DNA from: Escarpia spicata
Lineage: Eukaryota; Annelida; Polychaeta; Sabellida; Siboglinidae
Reading direction: 5' to 3'
Length of the DNA stretch: 64,000 nucleotides
Assembly (NCBI GenBank): GCA_963995525.1
Contig: OZ023214.1
Span: 57,303,823-57,367,822 of the forward strand
A model generated the notes under the pieces. The model was not told the origin of the DNA, searched no databases, and saw only the letters and a list, made by a program, of their open reading frames with translations. Below are positions 1 through 13,902 of this stretch, one piece after another. Positions within the stretch are counted from its first letter, which is position 1. Each line of letters starts with the position of its first letter. Both the position numbers and the translations under genes were made by a program.

Positions 1-26
1 CCCTCACTATATTGTTTTTCCATTTC

Positions 27-392
27 TTATTTATGAGAAAGCCTACTCCAGCCTGGCCATTGTTCACTGTGGAAGGTACAGTTGATGGCCGCTTTGTAAG
101 GTAGTGATGCAGTCCTCTCTTCTTCTGCTTCTCCAATCCCGATCACATCCCATACCAACTTGGTTTCCATAAGTTCTTCCTCCAGTTCTTGTATCTGTTC
201 ATCGATTAGTAGTGTTCTTACGTTATATGTTGCTACCTTCAGTCTACTTACCTTCTCTCGGCGGCTCTTCTTGACCCAGAGATTCTTAGTACCCCCTGCA
301 CGTAGCCCTACTTGACCCGAACCGCCTCCTTGGTCATAGACTCTTTCGCTGCTGCTGGGGACTGGGGGCCTTGGCTTCATTGTACTTTGCAT
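27..392 (-). mobile_element. Fragment of a LINE endonuclease N-terminus
   Basis: The minus strand is open for 121 codons and contains KVATYNVRTLL followed by a Glu-rich stretch and VWDVIGIGE. This resembles the first strand of the apurinic-like endonuclease domain of RTE/CR1-type non-LTR retrotransposons, which begins with a TWNVRTL-like motif and continues towards a catalytic Glu in a DVIGLxE context. Only this first part is present. No reverse transcriptase follows, so it is a truncated relic or runs out of the window on the left. The upstream 70 residues are not recognisable. Confidence 0.5.
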
Positions 393-422
393 GCTGGTGT
401 TTTGGTCTACCCTTCTCGCTGG

Positions 423-1752
<1,330 letters not shown>

Positions 1753-2550
1753 AGAACTGTATGTGATTGGGATGGTAAATCTAAACTTTTCGCAGGTGTC
1801 GCGTATTATATTGATTGTGACGTCAGTTTATGGATCCGTCAATTGTGTATACGATGACGTAAACAACAGTTCTAGTTTCGTCGTGGGTGTAAGCTAGTAG
1901 AGTACGTACTAGTCTTGACTGTATCTGTGGATCGTTTTTATGGAGCGCAATTTGACTACTTTACGGTAACGGCAATGACCCTTGCTGCCGCTAGAGGGCA
2001 GGGGTCAACACAGTTCCGGTGGCCATCTCCAAGGTAAACAACATAAAATTTTGGTCATGTTTAACGAAACTAGTTAACACTTCAGATTTATATAAAGGCA
2101 TTAGTTAATTTAAATTAATTAAACTTTTGTCTGATTATGTTTATAATGTACATGCTATATTGATTACATTCTCGTGATTCGGTCGCTGAAAATTATGGAG
2201 AATCGTCATAACTGGTTTTCAGTTTATAATTGTAATAATTATAATATAAATTATAAATAACACCAACAGTGCACACGCGTTCAATTGATTAAGACGCTCT
2301 GTCGAGTGAGCAGTTGTTATTTCATAACTACACACGTTCGATTACGGCTGTTCTATTTCTTTACGTTACAATGCGATCATATAGATATCGTATTAAAATT
2401 GCTGCGAGCTGTGTCACCGTTCGAAGCTAACTATTGACATTGTTTACGTCATTGCGTTTTGATGGATCCATGAACTGACGTCACAATTGAACTCATGCGC
2501 GTGACGTCCGTCAGCCATTCCTTTACCACCACATACAATTCTTGCTGAAA
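1753..2550. mobile_element. Putative fold-back / MITE-like element with long inverted arms
   Basis: Left arm roughly 1753-1880, right arm roughly 2425-2550, in inverted orientation. The best-matching core includes GTGACGTCAGTT, ATGGATCC and GATGACGTAAACAA on both arms. Outside the core, GTATGTG and GGTAAA stretches also pair. The centre is AT-rich and has no coding potential. No target-site duplication was identified with confidence, so the superfamily is unknown. Confidence 0.5.
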
Positions 2551-4039
2551 CAATGTTTCTCTTATGTTTTCGGATGATGAGATACAATTTATTAACCCAT
2601 TTTAAGAGCTTTTTTCTACAATGAAATACACATATCCCACAGTAAATTATTTAAAGTTATTTTGTTTTCAGTGTGAAGCAGAATTGCGGACTACCTGGTA
2701 TTATTAGTTGCGACTACCTGGTATTGTTAATCAGCCTCTCTGGTTTGCGCCAGTCTCCAGGATGCTGTGGCAGTATTGCTGGGGTCACTCCGTGTACCAT
2801 CTCACACGATGGTTTCCCAGAAACAACCGTCTCAAGATGTATGTAGTCATTGCTGCACTAAAAACATGAAAGAAAATGTCAACAATTCCTGAAAATTGCT
2901 TTATTGTTGGTAGTGAATGAAATTTATTCTCTTGTCATATTTGCAATATGTTATTTTAATTTATTGTTTTTTGGTAAAAATTTTACAGCAGTTACTAAAC
3001 AGAAGATATGTCTTGATGTAATTCCTATAATTATGTCTGTATCCAGATACTCATATGTATATATATATATATATATATATATGGGTATTTGTGTAAAGTG
3101 TAATTTTGGCATAAATGCAGTCATCGGCCCATATCTCGGCACACTTTGTATGTAGAACTACATGTTTTTTCCTATGAGTACACAAATAACATATCTACGC
3201 GTGCCTTATCAGATATGCACATAGTGCAATATTTTATTTGCATTTCGAGTGCTTACTTACCCCAAAATTAAAAAAAATTGCTTGTCGCACCGGGACCCGT
3301 CAACATTCATTTACGTTTTTTTTAATCTCTGATAAGGAGTACATATAATATTAAATTCTTTTGTAACAAATACATATTTATACAGGTCATGGTACAATAT
3401 TATTGTGATTGTTTTGTTAAATAATTATCTAGAGCACCAAATATGTCTGTCTCTGAATTTTACTTTATCAATACGACTCCGTTTTTTGCTGTGCTGTTGC
3501 TGCCACCAGTTGGAATTAAAACAAGCTAATTAAATTATTGTATGACTATGCCGTCAGTCGACACTTCTTACAGTGCGCCATGCAAGGGATTGTTTGTAAG
3601 GTGTTTAAATATTGCTCGCATATAATATATGCTATATAACATCATATTCCAGGCGTATAAAAACGGAATACGACACCGTTTCATAGCACACATACTTCAC
3701 AGCGACGCATGTTGTGTAAATTACATATTTAATGGGTGTATCGATACTACAAGACATGTTTAGATTGCTTTTATCCAAATGAATTCTGCACACAATATGC
3801 TTTAAGGGGCTAAATGTTAGATTTCACGACTCCGTTTTACACGGCTCCATTTATGCACTGTGTGAACGGAGTCGCTGTGAGTTAAACGGAATAGTAAAAT
3901 ATGCATGATCAGTTAGATTTAAGACTGATTGCCTGAAGATCATGGAATATTACTATTATAAACTATATACATTCACTCATGCACGCACGCCCATGCACAC
4001 ACAGTCACACACACATACATATGCACACATACACGCACG

Positions 4040-4114
<75 letters not shown>

Positions 4115-5150
4115 TTACTAACTACAATACATAACCTTAAACATGTACATACATTCTGCAGAACTTGTAATTTTATTTTTACTTCACATCAATAGCTCAG
4201 CCTTCTTATTTGTTTAAGTCTGCCGTGGGACGTTCCAGAAAACTGTTGAACAGCAGAAAGTTTATCGAGACAAAATAAAAAATGATCCTGCCAAGTGCGA
4301 TGAGTTCAAATGAAAAGAGAGAGAGAGAGAGAGCGATGGCACAGACGAGAGTCATATATTTTCGGAAATTACTCAACAGTTAATGACAAATGAGATGACT
4401 TACTAATGCAGTGCTGCTAACCAGGGCAATCCGCTGACGTTAATACCATTTGAATTGTTCAAATTGTTCAGTGTGTATCTAGAATGCCTTTTGGATATTA
4501 TAAAGTGATCAGGATAATTTTGTCTTTTCCTCACAGGTTACCAATACATGCAAACACCACTCCATTTGATGACATATGGCTCTATGGCTGGGTCTATATT
4601 TAACCCCCTCCCACCCAACAGAACAAAATATTTCAGCTCTGCTGCATATGGCAATCGATTACGATGATACATTAGCCTTAATATGCGACAACTTGACAAA
4701 ATATCAGAACACTTTGACATTTTAGAAATTTGAATAGCCAAAATTACACTTTTCTAGACAATTACCCACATATATATATATATATATACATATATATATT
4801 TATACAGCGTTCAAAATAGTGCTTGTCCCTTTGTTCAGGACAAGTTACTTTTTGTCCTGACAACTAGAATGATACTGTATAGTTTTTCGGTGGACAATTT
4901 ACAATAAATAATTTTAAATTTGAGTAAATTCTAGTGTAAACAGAGTATTCAAAAGTGTTTGCCCACATGTCACTCAGGTGTACAGCCAATAAAACAGCAG
5001 CAAGATTGTATAACATTTTATAATTTCTTTACAGTTTTTCCAAAGCTTTGATTCCCCACAACAATTACTTAGACAAGTGAACATTTTGGCGAACAAGCAG
5101 ATTTCAAAAGTAACTTGTGGAAATTATGGCTTATTATATGTATATATATA
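2551..5150. other. Non-coding with simple repeats
   Basis: Includes a short TA run near 3056-3082, a CA tract near 4020-4111, a GA run near 4317-4334 and a TA run near 4770-4800. CGACTCCGTT-like motifs recur in both orientations between 3470 and 3880. An upstream exon of the 5.2 kb gene might lie here but I could not identify it. Confidence 0.55.
4020..4111. repeat. CA microsatellite
   Basis: A perfect CA run of about 70 bp, preceded by degenerate CACACAT and CACG units. Confidence 0.95.
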
Positions 5151-5170
5151 CAGCTAAATGAACTGAAACA

Positions 5171-7100
5171 ATGAGGAATAGAATCTTAGAGAATCCGGTG
5201 TTTTATTCCTGTACTACAACAAGAATTTCGGTTTTCAGACGTATCGTGACGATGATCTTCACCATGGCTCTGCTAATTCCCCAGTTCTTCGTACTGGCCG
5301 AGCCTCACACAGAGCGCTTCTGTGGCCAGCATCTCTTCGAGTTCCTCATTGTCTCCATCGTCTTCACATTCTGTATGATTGGTGAGTTCACTATTATTTA
5401 CTCACTGATCACATTTGTTCCCAAGTAAAGCATTTAATAACAATAAAGCTTGAATAATAACTCGCTTCCACCCAGTAAAAGATTTGTGTTTTACATTGTG
5501 CTTGTATTTCTATAGTCACAAATAAATTATGTGTTTTTCTTGTCAAGTCATAAGATTATATTTCTTGTCAGTTTGTTTTGTTACTTAACAACCCTTTGTA
5601 CACTGCTATGTCAGATTAACTAATCTAACACAAATATTTATGTTTTCAAAGATTTGTTAGATTATTTTAATTTGATACTGTATTTGATTTGAGTTTTTGC
5701 CCCTTTACCTTGCAGGGTTCTCCTTCATCTTCTCCCTGATGGATCCCGTTCCTTGGGAGGTGAAACTCGCTTTCCACATCTTTGGCATGATAACATTTGT
5801 TACTGGAATTGTCTTCACTTTCTTTACATCGATGGCTGCTGAATGTGTAAGTTATAAGAGATTTTTTCTAAAACTGTTTTCCAGTTTTTATAAGACTTAG
5901 ACTGCAGACTTATATTGATAATAGTTATATTGTTAATGTGAAACACTGTTTAAATATAGTACTATATTTTTACACTATTTGTCATTGTATGCCAATAACC
6001 TAAATGCATTTAGTATACCATCCAGGTGTATGTGTGAATCACTTGTGATTGTTGTCAAATTGTTTTGCTTTTTAGAAAGTGACAACTCCAGAGCTTTACT
6101 TCTTCTCCCTGGCTGCTGTTGTCATCACAGTTGTTTCACTTGGTGGGTGCCACAGCATGCTTTTACAATTTCATTGTGTAATGGCCCTGTTATATGTGGC
6201 AGCAGAAACAGGAAACAACACTGTAATAAGAATTGCTCAAACTGAAACAGGATCGGTAAAGTGGCAGAGTAGTGTACTACCAGGGTACTCTTTCAAAACC
6301 AAAGCGATTTTTTGTAAATCCTGCATATATATATATATATATCTTTAGACTTTAATATACGAGTTTTGGTGTGACATCAAATTGCTCCAGAAATATACAG
6401 AAGTATGCACAAAATATGTTGTCAATATAATACAATTCATGAACAAATCTGAGGAATTATCTCAGGTCTTTCTGCTTTTGTCATGTTTCATGGACCCAAA
6501 CACATCTTGTCTTCTTTCCATCCATTGTTTTTGTCTTCTCACCAGCAGCAGTAGCTACAATGCTGCCTTCCATTTCTGTCTTTGTACCGCCATATTTAAA
6601 TGCACCAACACTGCATGTAACTAGACATCAGGTGTCAATAACTGGCTTAAATCATTGCAATTTTTCACTACATGTGTGATGGAAAAACACCACATGGAAT
6701 AGTGTTTGTCATTGTCATATATGTCCCGTTACCATTGGCCTGTGTAACCAGGCATTTAAGACTATGCCACTCTTAAATATTTTCATATCTTCACTATAAT
6801 CATATTCCAGTCTCCAGTGTAGTCTGTCCTTTTGTTAAGTTTCATAGTTATTAAAATGAAATGCTTCACAAAAATAATATGTTTTATTAAATATAATTTT
6901 ATTTGAATATAAAAACTAAATTGATGCAGTTCTTGTTGTGACAATGAGAGTTTTGTTGTTGTGTTTCAGTCTTCTTTGCTGTTGTTCTGCCATTCTGGCT
7001 GATCAACCGATGGTGTGTAAACTCAGTACTGGACTACAAGAACCGCGATGGCATCTGCTATGAGCCAGTCAACTGTTGCTCCTGTGTGTGGCACATCTGA
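5171..7100 (+). CDS. Four-pass membrane protein (MARVEL-like topology), 4 exons
   Basis: Exons join cleanly: about 5239-5381 (or from ATG 5171), 5716-5846, 6076-6142 and 6970-7100, with gtgagt, gtaagt and gtgggt donors, pyrimidine-rich acceptors and matching phases 1, 0 and 1. The product ends in TGA at 7098. It shows four hydrophobic segments: one around TMALLIPQFFVLA, one spanning the first splice (FLIVSIVFTFCMIG to FSFIFSL), one around FGMITFVTGIVFTFF, and one joining exons 3 and 4 (AAVVITVVSL to FFAVVLPFWLI). A Cys-rich C-terminus (NCCSCVW) follows. The start is uncertain: ATG 5171 is in frame, but a good acceptor at 5237-5238 (ggttttcag) suggests the real N-terminus lies in an exon upstream. 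The topology resembles MAL/CMTM MARVEL proteins of membrane traffic. I do not recognise the family from sequence and give no symbol. Confidence 0.7.
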
Positions 7101-7186
7101 GACTGAAGCCGAGCATGGCATCTAGGAGACAGGAGACAATGTGTACTTCCCACCTAGCTTACTATACATACACAGTCTTTAATTAG

Positions 7187-7203
7187 ATGTCAGATTGTGT
7201 GTG

Positions 7204-7248
<45 letters not shown>

Positions 7249-7378
7249 ATGTGTGTGTATGTGTATGCAGGTGTTGGTGCGAACTATATATTTAAATACG
7301 AATACACGCACGCATGAACATGCACAGACGAACACGCACGCACAAATTCCAAAAAACAACTGAACGCACACATGTACA

Positions 7379-7473
<95 letters not shown>

Positions 7474-7506
7474 GCACACAAGCACACAAGCACACACACA
7501 CACAGT
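7187..7506. repeat. GT tract then CA tract around a short spacer
   Basis: A GT run (about 7190-7260) is followed after 120 bp by a long CA run (about 7379-7472) and AAGCACAC units. It lies just downstream of the four-pass gene, probably in its 3' UTR or flank. Open frames over it are low-complexity artefacts. Confidence 0.95.
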
Positions 7507-7512
7507 ATTGTT

Positions 7513-9774
7513 TGCTTGCATGCAAACTCTGCGTGCATTAATTTATAAATATATATATTTTGTAGGTTTGTTTTTGCTAATGCGTTTTTAGAAGAACCTT
7601 TATAAAAATAAGGTGCAGTAGTTTCATAATTCTGACTGACTGATTGTTGATGTCTGTAGTAAAACAGTTACCTAGTTGTTTGTTTACTATGCATATTACA
7701 TAGACTTAAGTTGTTGTAATCAACCTGACCGATGTGGCTTCAAAGCATTATGGTTAATTTCCTCAAAATTCAAAACAGGCATATCTACAAGAGAATATCA
7801 ATAGTTACCCTCAATTAATGAAAAGGTATTAATCAAATTGCACTTGTACGAAGGTATCATTTGTGCATCATTGTGTTGGAAATTGAGTAATTTGGCCAAG
7901 ACACAGCTGTAGGTTAATGTTTACCGATGTTACCTCTGAGATGAGAGATTCAGGGCTTGCTTGTGTTGAGAATTGTTCAATGATTGTTACCACAAACTGT
8001 CGTCTAGCAAGTGAACGTAAGTGGGCATACCAAAAATAAGCCTTCGAGTTAGCATGCCTTTACATGGAAAGAATCCAAGACATGTCGACTCTCAGACAGG
8101 TAACTTTGAGAATGATTGGACACAAACCAAATTAGGGTTATGGAGCCTAATCAGACATACTGAAGAGGCAGTGTTTACACAAAGATGCCCTTTGTGACAT
8201 CATATCAATTTGTTCTTGGCTTGTTAGTGAGTAGAATACTTCCACCCAGCTCTGGTTCTGGCATTTGAACCCACTGGCCAATGTGGTAAAGATGATTATA
8301 GCTATGATTATGTTTAAACTATTGATTGAAGAACATAAATATATGCAGGATCAATACCACCAAACAAAGTATAGAATACATTTAAACTTAGGTGTAAGAC
8401 ATATTTTGTTAAATAGTTGGTGTATATTTAGACTGTTTTTATAGATCTAGATTGCATTATACATTTATTCAAGTGTACCTAACAAATAAAAGTCTACATT
8501 CAATATATCCAGCCAGCTGGCCTGGGTGTTGTTTGTATGTATAAAACATACAAATAAATATATCTACATAAAATGTCAGTGTTGTTTATTACTAACTGCT
8601 ACCAATATGACAACCAACATGTGACAGACGTTTTCTTGTTGAGTGTAGTTTGACCCAACATGTGTGAGTTTGAGTGGAGGTTTGATAACCATCAACCACT
8701 GACCTTCTACAATAGGTGTGTCGACTTCACCACAACACAACATAACTTTTCGGTTAGAACAATTTTATTTCAGAATGTGTAGCCTATATGTCTGCAAATA
8801 TATAAGTGACAGACAGACAGCCGAAACAGGAACTTTACAGTAGATTACCTTCTACTCAATTAAAGATCAGCAGATACCTTGCATGCCTTGCGACTAACAA
8901 AGTCATTGATGAGGTTGTTAAAGTCTACCTCATGCAAAATGTCATATTCTAGAAAACTATGATCACTGTATAGCTAGGTGGGGGCCGGAGCCCTTCCTCT
9001 ATCATTTCATAGCAGTCTCCACTAGATAAAGGGGGAGGCACCAATTAAAATAAGTCACAGCAAGATCAAGTAAACTAGAATCAATATTTATTATACTCTC
9101 TCTCTTACCCTGTATATATATAATTACTAACAACCCACCGTGATAATCACATCCACATAGACTCACGACCAGTTACCACACGGTGTGACCATGCACACGC
9201 ACACGTACGCACACACACACACCCTACAGGCTGAGCCAGGCTCTCGCTCCTGCCTACTAACTCTCTAATTTACCCTCTACAATTCTCTATATCTAAACTA
9301 GCCTGACTACAGAATTTAAAATGAGGGGCTTCATCTTTCCCGCCAAGTACACCCAAAGACAAAGCCATCTACTAGACTACAGATAATTAATAACATGTGG
9401 TTTCTCCAAGACTCCAACATCCCTTAGAGAAATGTAATTACCATTTTTATCTGACTTATTACAAAGGGCAAAGGCTACTGTTGGTTTCAGCCCATGGGCG
9501 CCTGGAGGGGGAGGCCTGACTGTTTTGGACGTATATTCGTCAGTCAAAGTATATGTTAGCTTTACATTTTATGGAATATATATTATATACATATATATAC
9601 AGTGTATATATATATATATATATATACAGTGCACAGTTCTGTTATTTTTCCGCACATATCCACTGCATGGACTAATAGATGTGTACAAAGTGAATAATTG
9701 ATGTCAAATATTGCGTGATTTTGAAATGCCTTGTGATGTATCACATGATATCAATTTAATGCAATATTTAGCAT
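7513..9774. other. 3' flank of the four-pass gene and non-coding sequence
   Basis: No coding exon seen. An AATAAA hexamer lies at 8485-8490, 1.4 kb after the stop, and could be a polyadenylation signal, but many AATAAA strings occur in this AT-rich DNA. A segment near 9409-9500 is repeated near 10285-10360. Confidence 0.45.
9409..9500 (+). repeat. Short dispersed repeat, copy 1
   Basis: Shares CAACATCCCTTAG, GTAATTACCATT and CTACTGTTGGTTTCAGCCC, in the same order, with 10285-10360. Probably a fragment of an unidentified interspersed element. Confidence 0.6.
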
Positions 9775-9871
9775 AAATGATTCGTCTCTCACATATCTAG
9801 TATGTATGCGCTGGACAACAAAATCTATTGTCCAGCTCGCACATACCAGATGTGTGAGAGATGAATAATTA
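9775..9871. other. Long imperfect hairpin
   Basis: Arms 9785-9818 and 9828-9861 are near-perfect reverse complements around a 9-nt loop. Both carry the 8-nt block CTGGACAA and its complement next to the loop, and TCTCTCACA-like outer ends. Pairing continues outward for about nine further positions with two mismatches. It may be a miRNA-precursor-like fold or a tiny palindromic MITE. No expression can be judged from DNA alone. Confidence 0.55.
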
Positions 9872-10284
9872 AGACCAAAGCTGAGATGGAACGACAATTA
9901 ACATGAAAAGGGACTTTAGGAGAGCAAGGATGAACAGCTAAGCATGGAAGGTCATTGCGGACAGCAGACAGAGATGGAGAGAAATAACAAGAAATGCAAA
10001 AGAAGCAATTGAGTGACATGGATCCCACCCCTCAAGGAGAAAAAAAAGAGTGTGTGTGTGTGTGTGTGTGCGTGCGTGTATGTGTATGCATATATTATGT
10101 GTGTGTGTGTGTTTGTGTGTAATGTGTACATATATATATATATATAATCTTAGCCCTCCCTGGAAAAATTCGGATGCCCCTGTAATTCAGTCCTGCCCCT
10201 TGCATGTTATATCATTTAAGTCATCACCCACCCCTCTTGCATATAATCACTAATGTTCATTCATAACCTAATACAATATAATGA

Positions 10285-10360
10285 GCGTCAACATCCCTTA
10301 GCGAAAAGTAATTACCATTCTTATCCACCGAGGGCAAGGACTACTGTTGGTTTCAGCCCT
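10285..10360 (+). repeat. Short dispersed repeat, copy 2
   Basis: Second copy of the segment at 9409-9500, with a shorter middle. It is followed by GCATGTTATATCATTTAA, which also occurs at about 10201-10218, so this stretch is itself locally duplicated. Confidence 0.6.
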
Positions 10361-10380
10361 GCCCCTGCATGTTATATCAT

Positions 10381-10940
10381 TTAAAGGTGCTCAATCATTT
10401 CGATTTTTGTGCTCCTCACGTGTAAGACTAATTTCACGAAACGTAATCGTATCAGGTATTCATTATTGATACACTGGTTCATTTGTACGTATGCTTTACT
10501 TCGTTTTAGTGAAATTAACAGACAAACAATAAAATGATTTTCGGTTAGTCCTACCCGAATATCAAGACACATATCTGAACTTGGATGTGGTCTGAGATAG
10601 ACCTCTCGTGTAATAGTCACGTGAACGGGAATATGCGGCGACATCGGCCTTTGACCCCCACCTTTCGGTGCCTGGATTCAGTCAACATTGCGTATTTACG
10701 AGTCGCCATCCATTTTTTATACAAGTGATAGCTCGATAATTTTATCTGCGACGAAGGGACGCCCACGGATATATATCACCGACTCGGCTAAAAAGAGCGT
10801 GAGAGCGGAAAGACAAAGAGGGTATCCGCGTACAAAGGTGTATATTGGAAAGGTTATGGATTTGTGAAACCGAACGAAAGAAACGGCTGGCGTGAAAAGT
10901 GATGCAGCATTCGCCAAGTTTCTTCTGGACAGGTTAGTAA
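10381..10940 (+). repeat. Diverged duplicated segment, copy A (first block)
   Basis: Matches 34145-34700 along its length, including TTTACTTCGTTTTAGTGAAA, a shared CCGAATATC block and a GATGCAGC...GACAGGTTAGTAAT-like end. The right end translates in both copies to a similar DAAFAK-x-LxDRLVIS peptide ending at a GTTAGT donor-like site. The block may therefore hold an old coding exon or a transposon exon. Function is unknown. Confidence 0.65.
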
Positions 10941-12249
10941 TATCGAATTTATCAGCAAGCACACACACACACACACACGACTGTGTGTTCAATAGATGGA
11001 ACAGCCAAAACAAAGCCGCCATCTTAATACCATCGCACGTGAATATACATTATTGTAGATATTATGACTTTATATTGATGGACATGTTATATTATATCAA
11101 TAGTTAACTAAGTGCGAAGTGTCAGTCTCTTGCGAAGCACACACCGAATGGTAGATGAACTTAAAAATCCGCTCCATCGACGTTCCGCGACGTTTCATCG
11201 ACGTTCCATCAATCCGTGGCGTTCCATCGCAAATTAATATACAGTAATGTAGATATTATGCCTTCATATTTAAGGACATGTCGTATTATATCAATATTTA
11301 ACTATGTATAATGTAATACATAATACAGCTGTAGCACCCACTGGACATTCACACGTTACTCCCAATCACTGACTGACACTGCCACTGGATGGACATTTGA
11401 GACTAATAAAATAATCGAATGCCTAAGGCTAAAATAATTGCCTGGATCTAACTATAAGTACTTGCTTTCTTGGAAGTCAGTTGAAAGTTGAGTCACTGGC
11501 TGCTTGTAGTGTGCACTTTGATCATCAAAGCTAGTTACATTTACTGACAGCAGATCAGTGACAATCACCTCAGGAATCACAATACCCAGTAAAACACAGC
11601 TACCAATTGACCTTTACCCATGCCTACTCAATAGCAGTATGAGTCTATGAGTTTTACTACCATGTTTTGTATGATATAAATATATCTTTACTTGCCTTCA
11701 GCAATGTAGAATACAAAATAACACTTCTTTACTGTTTGTCCATGTGTGATGTACAACATGAATGCTGATTGTAATAACATATAAATTTAATAATCTTGTA
11801 TTATGTAAATTTAAAGAGTAGTAATAATTTCTGTAGAGAATGCTAAACATTTATATGTATATTGTGACCGTAATAGCCTACATATGTTACCAGGGGGTAA
11901 ACGACCCAAACTGCATGTAGTATGTGTAGAAGTGTGTATATAAAGAAAAGTTTATAAGTTACATCTCTGAAAAGTGTGGAATATGTATACACATTAATAG
12001 AGATCTTCTAGGCCTCTATGCTAACCTTAGTTTGATAGGGAGCAAGAAAACAAGTACACCGGGTGTATGAACATAGGACAATTAATTTTATTATTTCTGA
12101 AAGTTATTTAAATAGCCTGGATATTATTTTGATGTGTTATAGTACGCTGTCCAGTTTTAGGGGTAGTAGTACTATTAAAAAATGTAAAATTTAATCAATT
12201 TTGGCCATTCCACTTTATGCCTTCACTTGAGTTTCACCACAAATATATG
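10941..12249. other. Non-coding between duplicated block and exon-like segments
   Basis: AT-rich. A short CA run lies near 10962-10979. CGACGTTCCATCGACG-like words repeat near 11178-11230. No gene supported. Confidence 0.5.
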
Positions 12250-12408
12250 CAAATGACGTCCACGCCAATCCAGCCACCACAGACAACAACTGCTGCATTG
12301 GCTCTATCGAGTATCGGTGGTCGCAGTAAAACCAGTTCACTGTCAGGTATTCAGTCTCTTACCGAGGCTGGGTGCAGCTCTGAACCATTACAACCAATGT
12401 CAGTTTAA
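12250..12408 (+). CDS. Exon-like segment 1 of an unidentified Ser-rich protein
   Basis: Open frame containing ALSSIGGRSKTSSLSGIQSL then TEAGCSS. It is paralogous at peptide level to the segment at 13477-13619. Preservation of the same Ser/Gly-rich peptide over diverged nucleotides is the evidence for coding; a clean acceptor and donor could not be assigned. This frame ends in TAA at about 12406. I do not recognise the protein. Confidence 0.35.
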   Translation, partial: QMTSTPIQPPQTTTAALALSSIGGRSKTSSLSGIQSLTEAGCSSEPLQPMSV

Positions 12409-13466
12409 GTAATGGTATTAATGTACTGTTATGTTCTGGTTTGACCAGTCTAATGTGTGTACAATTATTCAATGTTTGTATGATAGGGTGGTTGTCAAAC
12501 TGTCAGCTACATAGCACATTTCATTTGCAGATAATTTTTTCAACTTACGTTTCTTTTTATTTAATTTGGAATGTTTGTATTGCAAACATAAATGTGTATA
12601 TACAATGCAAGTAAATATAGCCAAGCCTCAGTGATTGTCATTTCATAATAATTATTCTTATGCTGGCACACAGATCTGCTAAAGGCTGCAACTGCTTTAA
12701 TGTTAATGTTACGTCACATGACATTTTATCTCTATAATCACCTGCTGGCTTGCACAGCACAAGATGCTTGTGTTCAGTTCCTGATTTGAATCTTTGAATG
12801 TATATTTTAGTGTGTTCAGAAATCAAAATAACTTAATTTAACCTGTTTAAACATACAATGTGTGGAATTATTGTAATAATACGTAAGGTTGGGGAGACTC
12901 TTAATAAGACATATTATATAGTGTCACTAGTACTGTCAATGAAAAATTGCAAAACTTTATTTATTTTATATTTTTTTAATAAAATTACTTTGTGACTTTA
13001 TTTCCTGTGACCTTCTTTCCAGCCCACCTATGCTCTACCTGCACTTACAGTTAGTTAATTATGTTAGCAATCGGATGGTGCACAATCCAAATTGTTTCAC
13101 ATTGTTGGCTACGACACTTGTAAATTGTGTTTTGTTTGTTATATACTACAATTTTACAATAAATACAATAACTTTGCCACTCTCATATCATTTATTGTAT
13201 TTTTTTTTACAACTGGGCAAATGACCTTTTCACACTTGAGTGCTGGGCAAATGACCATAGGGCAAATTATCGTGCAAAATAGTTTTACCTATTAATGAAA
13301 TTAAAACGTTTATAAGTTACACACCACATGTGCACACACATATATTTACATATACATACATATATAATATTATATATATTTACGTGTAGTAGTGCTGTCA
13401 AACCATGTTCACCTTCACAAATAATCTGACTCATTCCATATTCCAATTCATGACTTTGTTTGACAG

Positions 13467-13619
13467 CTTCAACAAAAAGACGTGAACTACCTCAACACCA
13501 CTGCAGCCATCACATATGACAAGATCTGTGGTGGCTCTATCAAGCATCAGCGGTTACAGCAAAGGCAGCTCACTGTCGGGTGTCCAGTCACTTGCTGAGG
13601 CTGGATGCAGCTCAGGACA
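13467..13619 (+). CDS. Exon-like segment 2, paralogue of segment 1
   Basis: Encodes ALSSISGYSKGSSLSGVQSL then AEAGCSS, then runs into a strong gtaagt donor at 13620. An acceptor-like tgacag lies at 13461-13466, but the Ser-rich frame has a TGA shortly after it, so the true exon start must be further in or the exon is dead. It could be an alternative or duplicated exon of the same unknown gene. Confidence 0.35.
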
Positions 13620-13815
13620 GTAAGTAAACGTAAGTATTAATTGCTGCTGGTATGCAAACGTGATATAAACAGCTGTATATATATGTATATATATAAATCA
13701 TAGAATAACATTTGGAAGATATGCAAACACGTGTTTGGTTGTTTTTACAATTATGTTTTATTCTGACCAATCTTATTTGGGTACAGTTACACCATCTTTG
13801 AAAATGTTTCAACAG

Positions 13816-13902
13816 CACCTCCCCCCTCGTCTTTCGATATCACCACTCCAGCCGAGCTGAAGTCGCCAGTGGAGGTTTTTGTGCCCCCCAGACTCCACCC
13901 CT
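13816..13902 (+). CDS. Exon-like segment 3 of the same unidentified gene
   Basis: Bounded by a tttcaacag acceptor and a gtatgt donor, phase 1 to phase 1. It encodes PPPSSFDITTPAELKSPVE then VFVPPRLHP. GC content is clearly above the flanks, which supports coding. The donor coincides with the left edge of the large duplicated segment that follows. The phase does not match the donor of segment 2, so an exon may be missing between them. Confidence 0.4.

Noticed and set aside
3470..3880. Possible small inverted-repeat element with CGACTCCGTT ends
   Set aside because: The matching ends are short and the flanks show no target duplication. Too weak to call.
7183..7541. Cys-Val and Thr-His frames
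   Set aside because: GT/CA microsatellite artefacts in the 3' flank of the four-pass gene.
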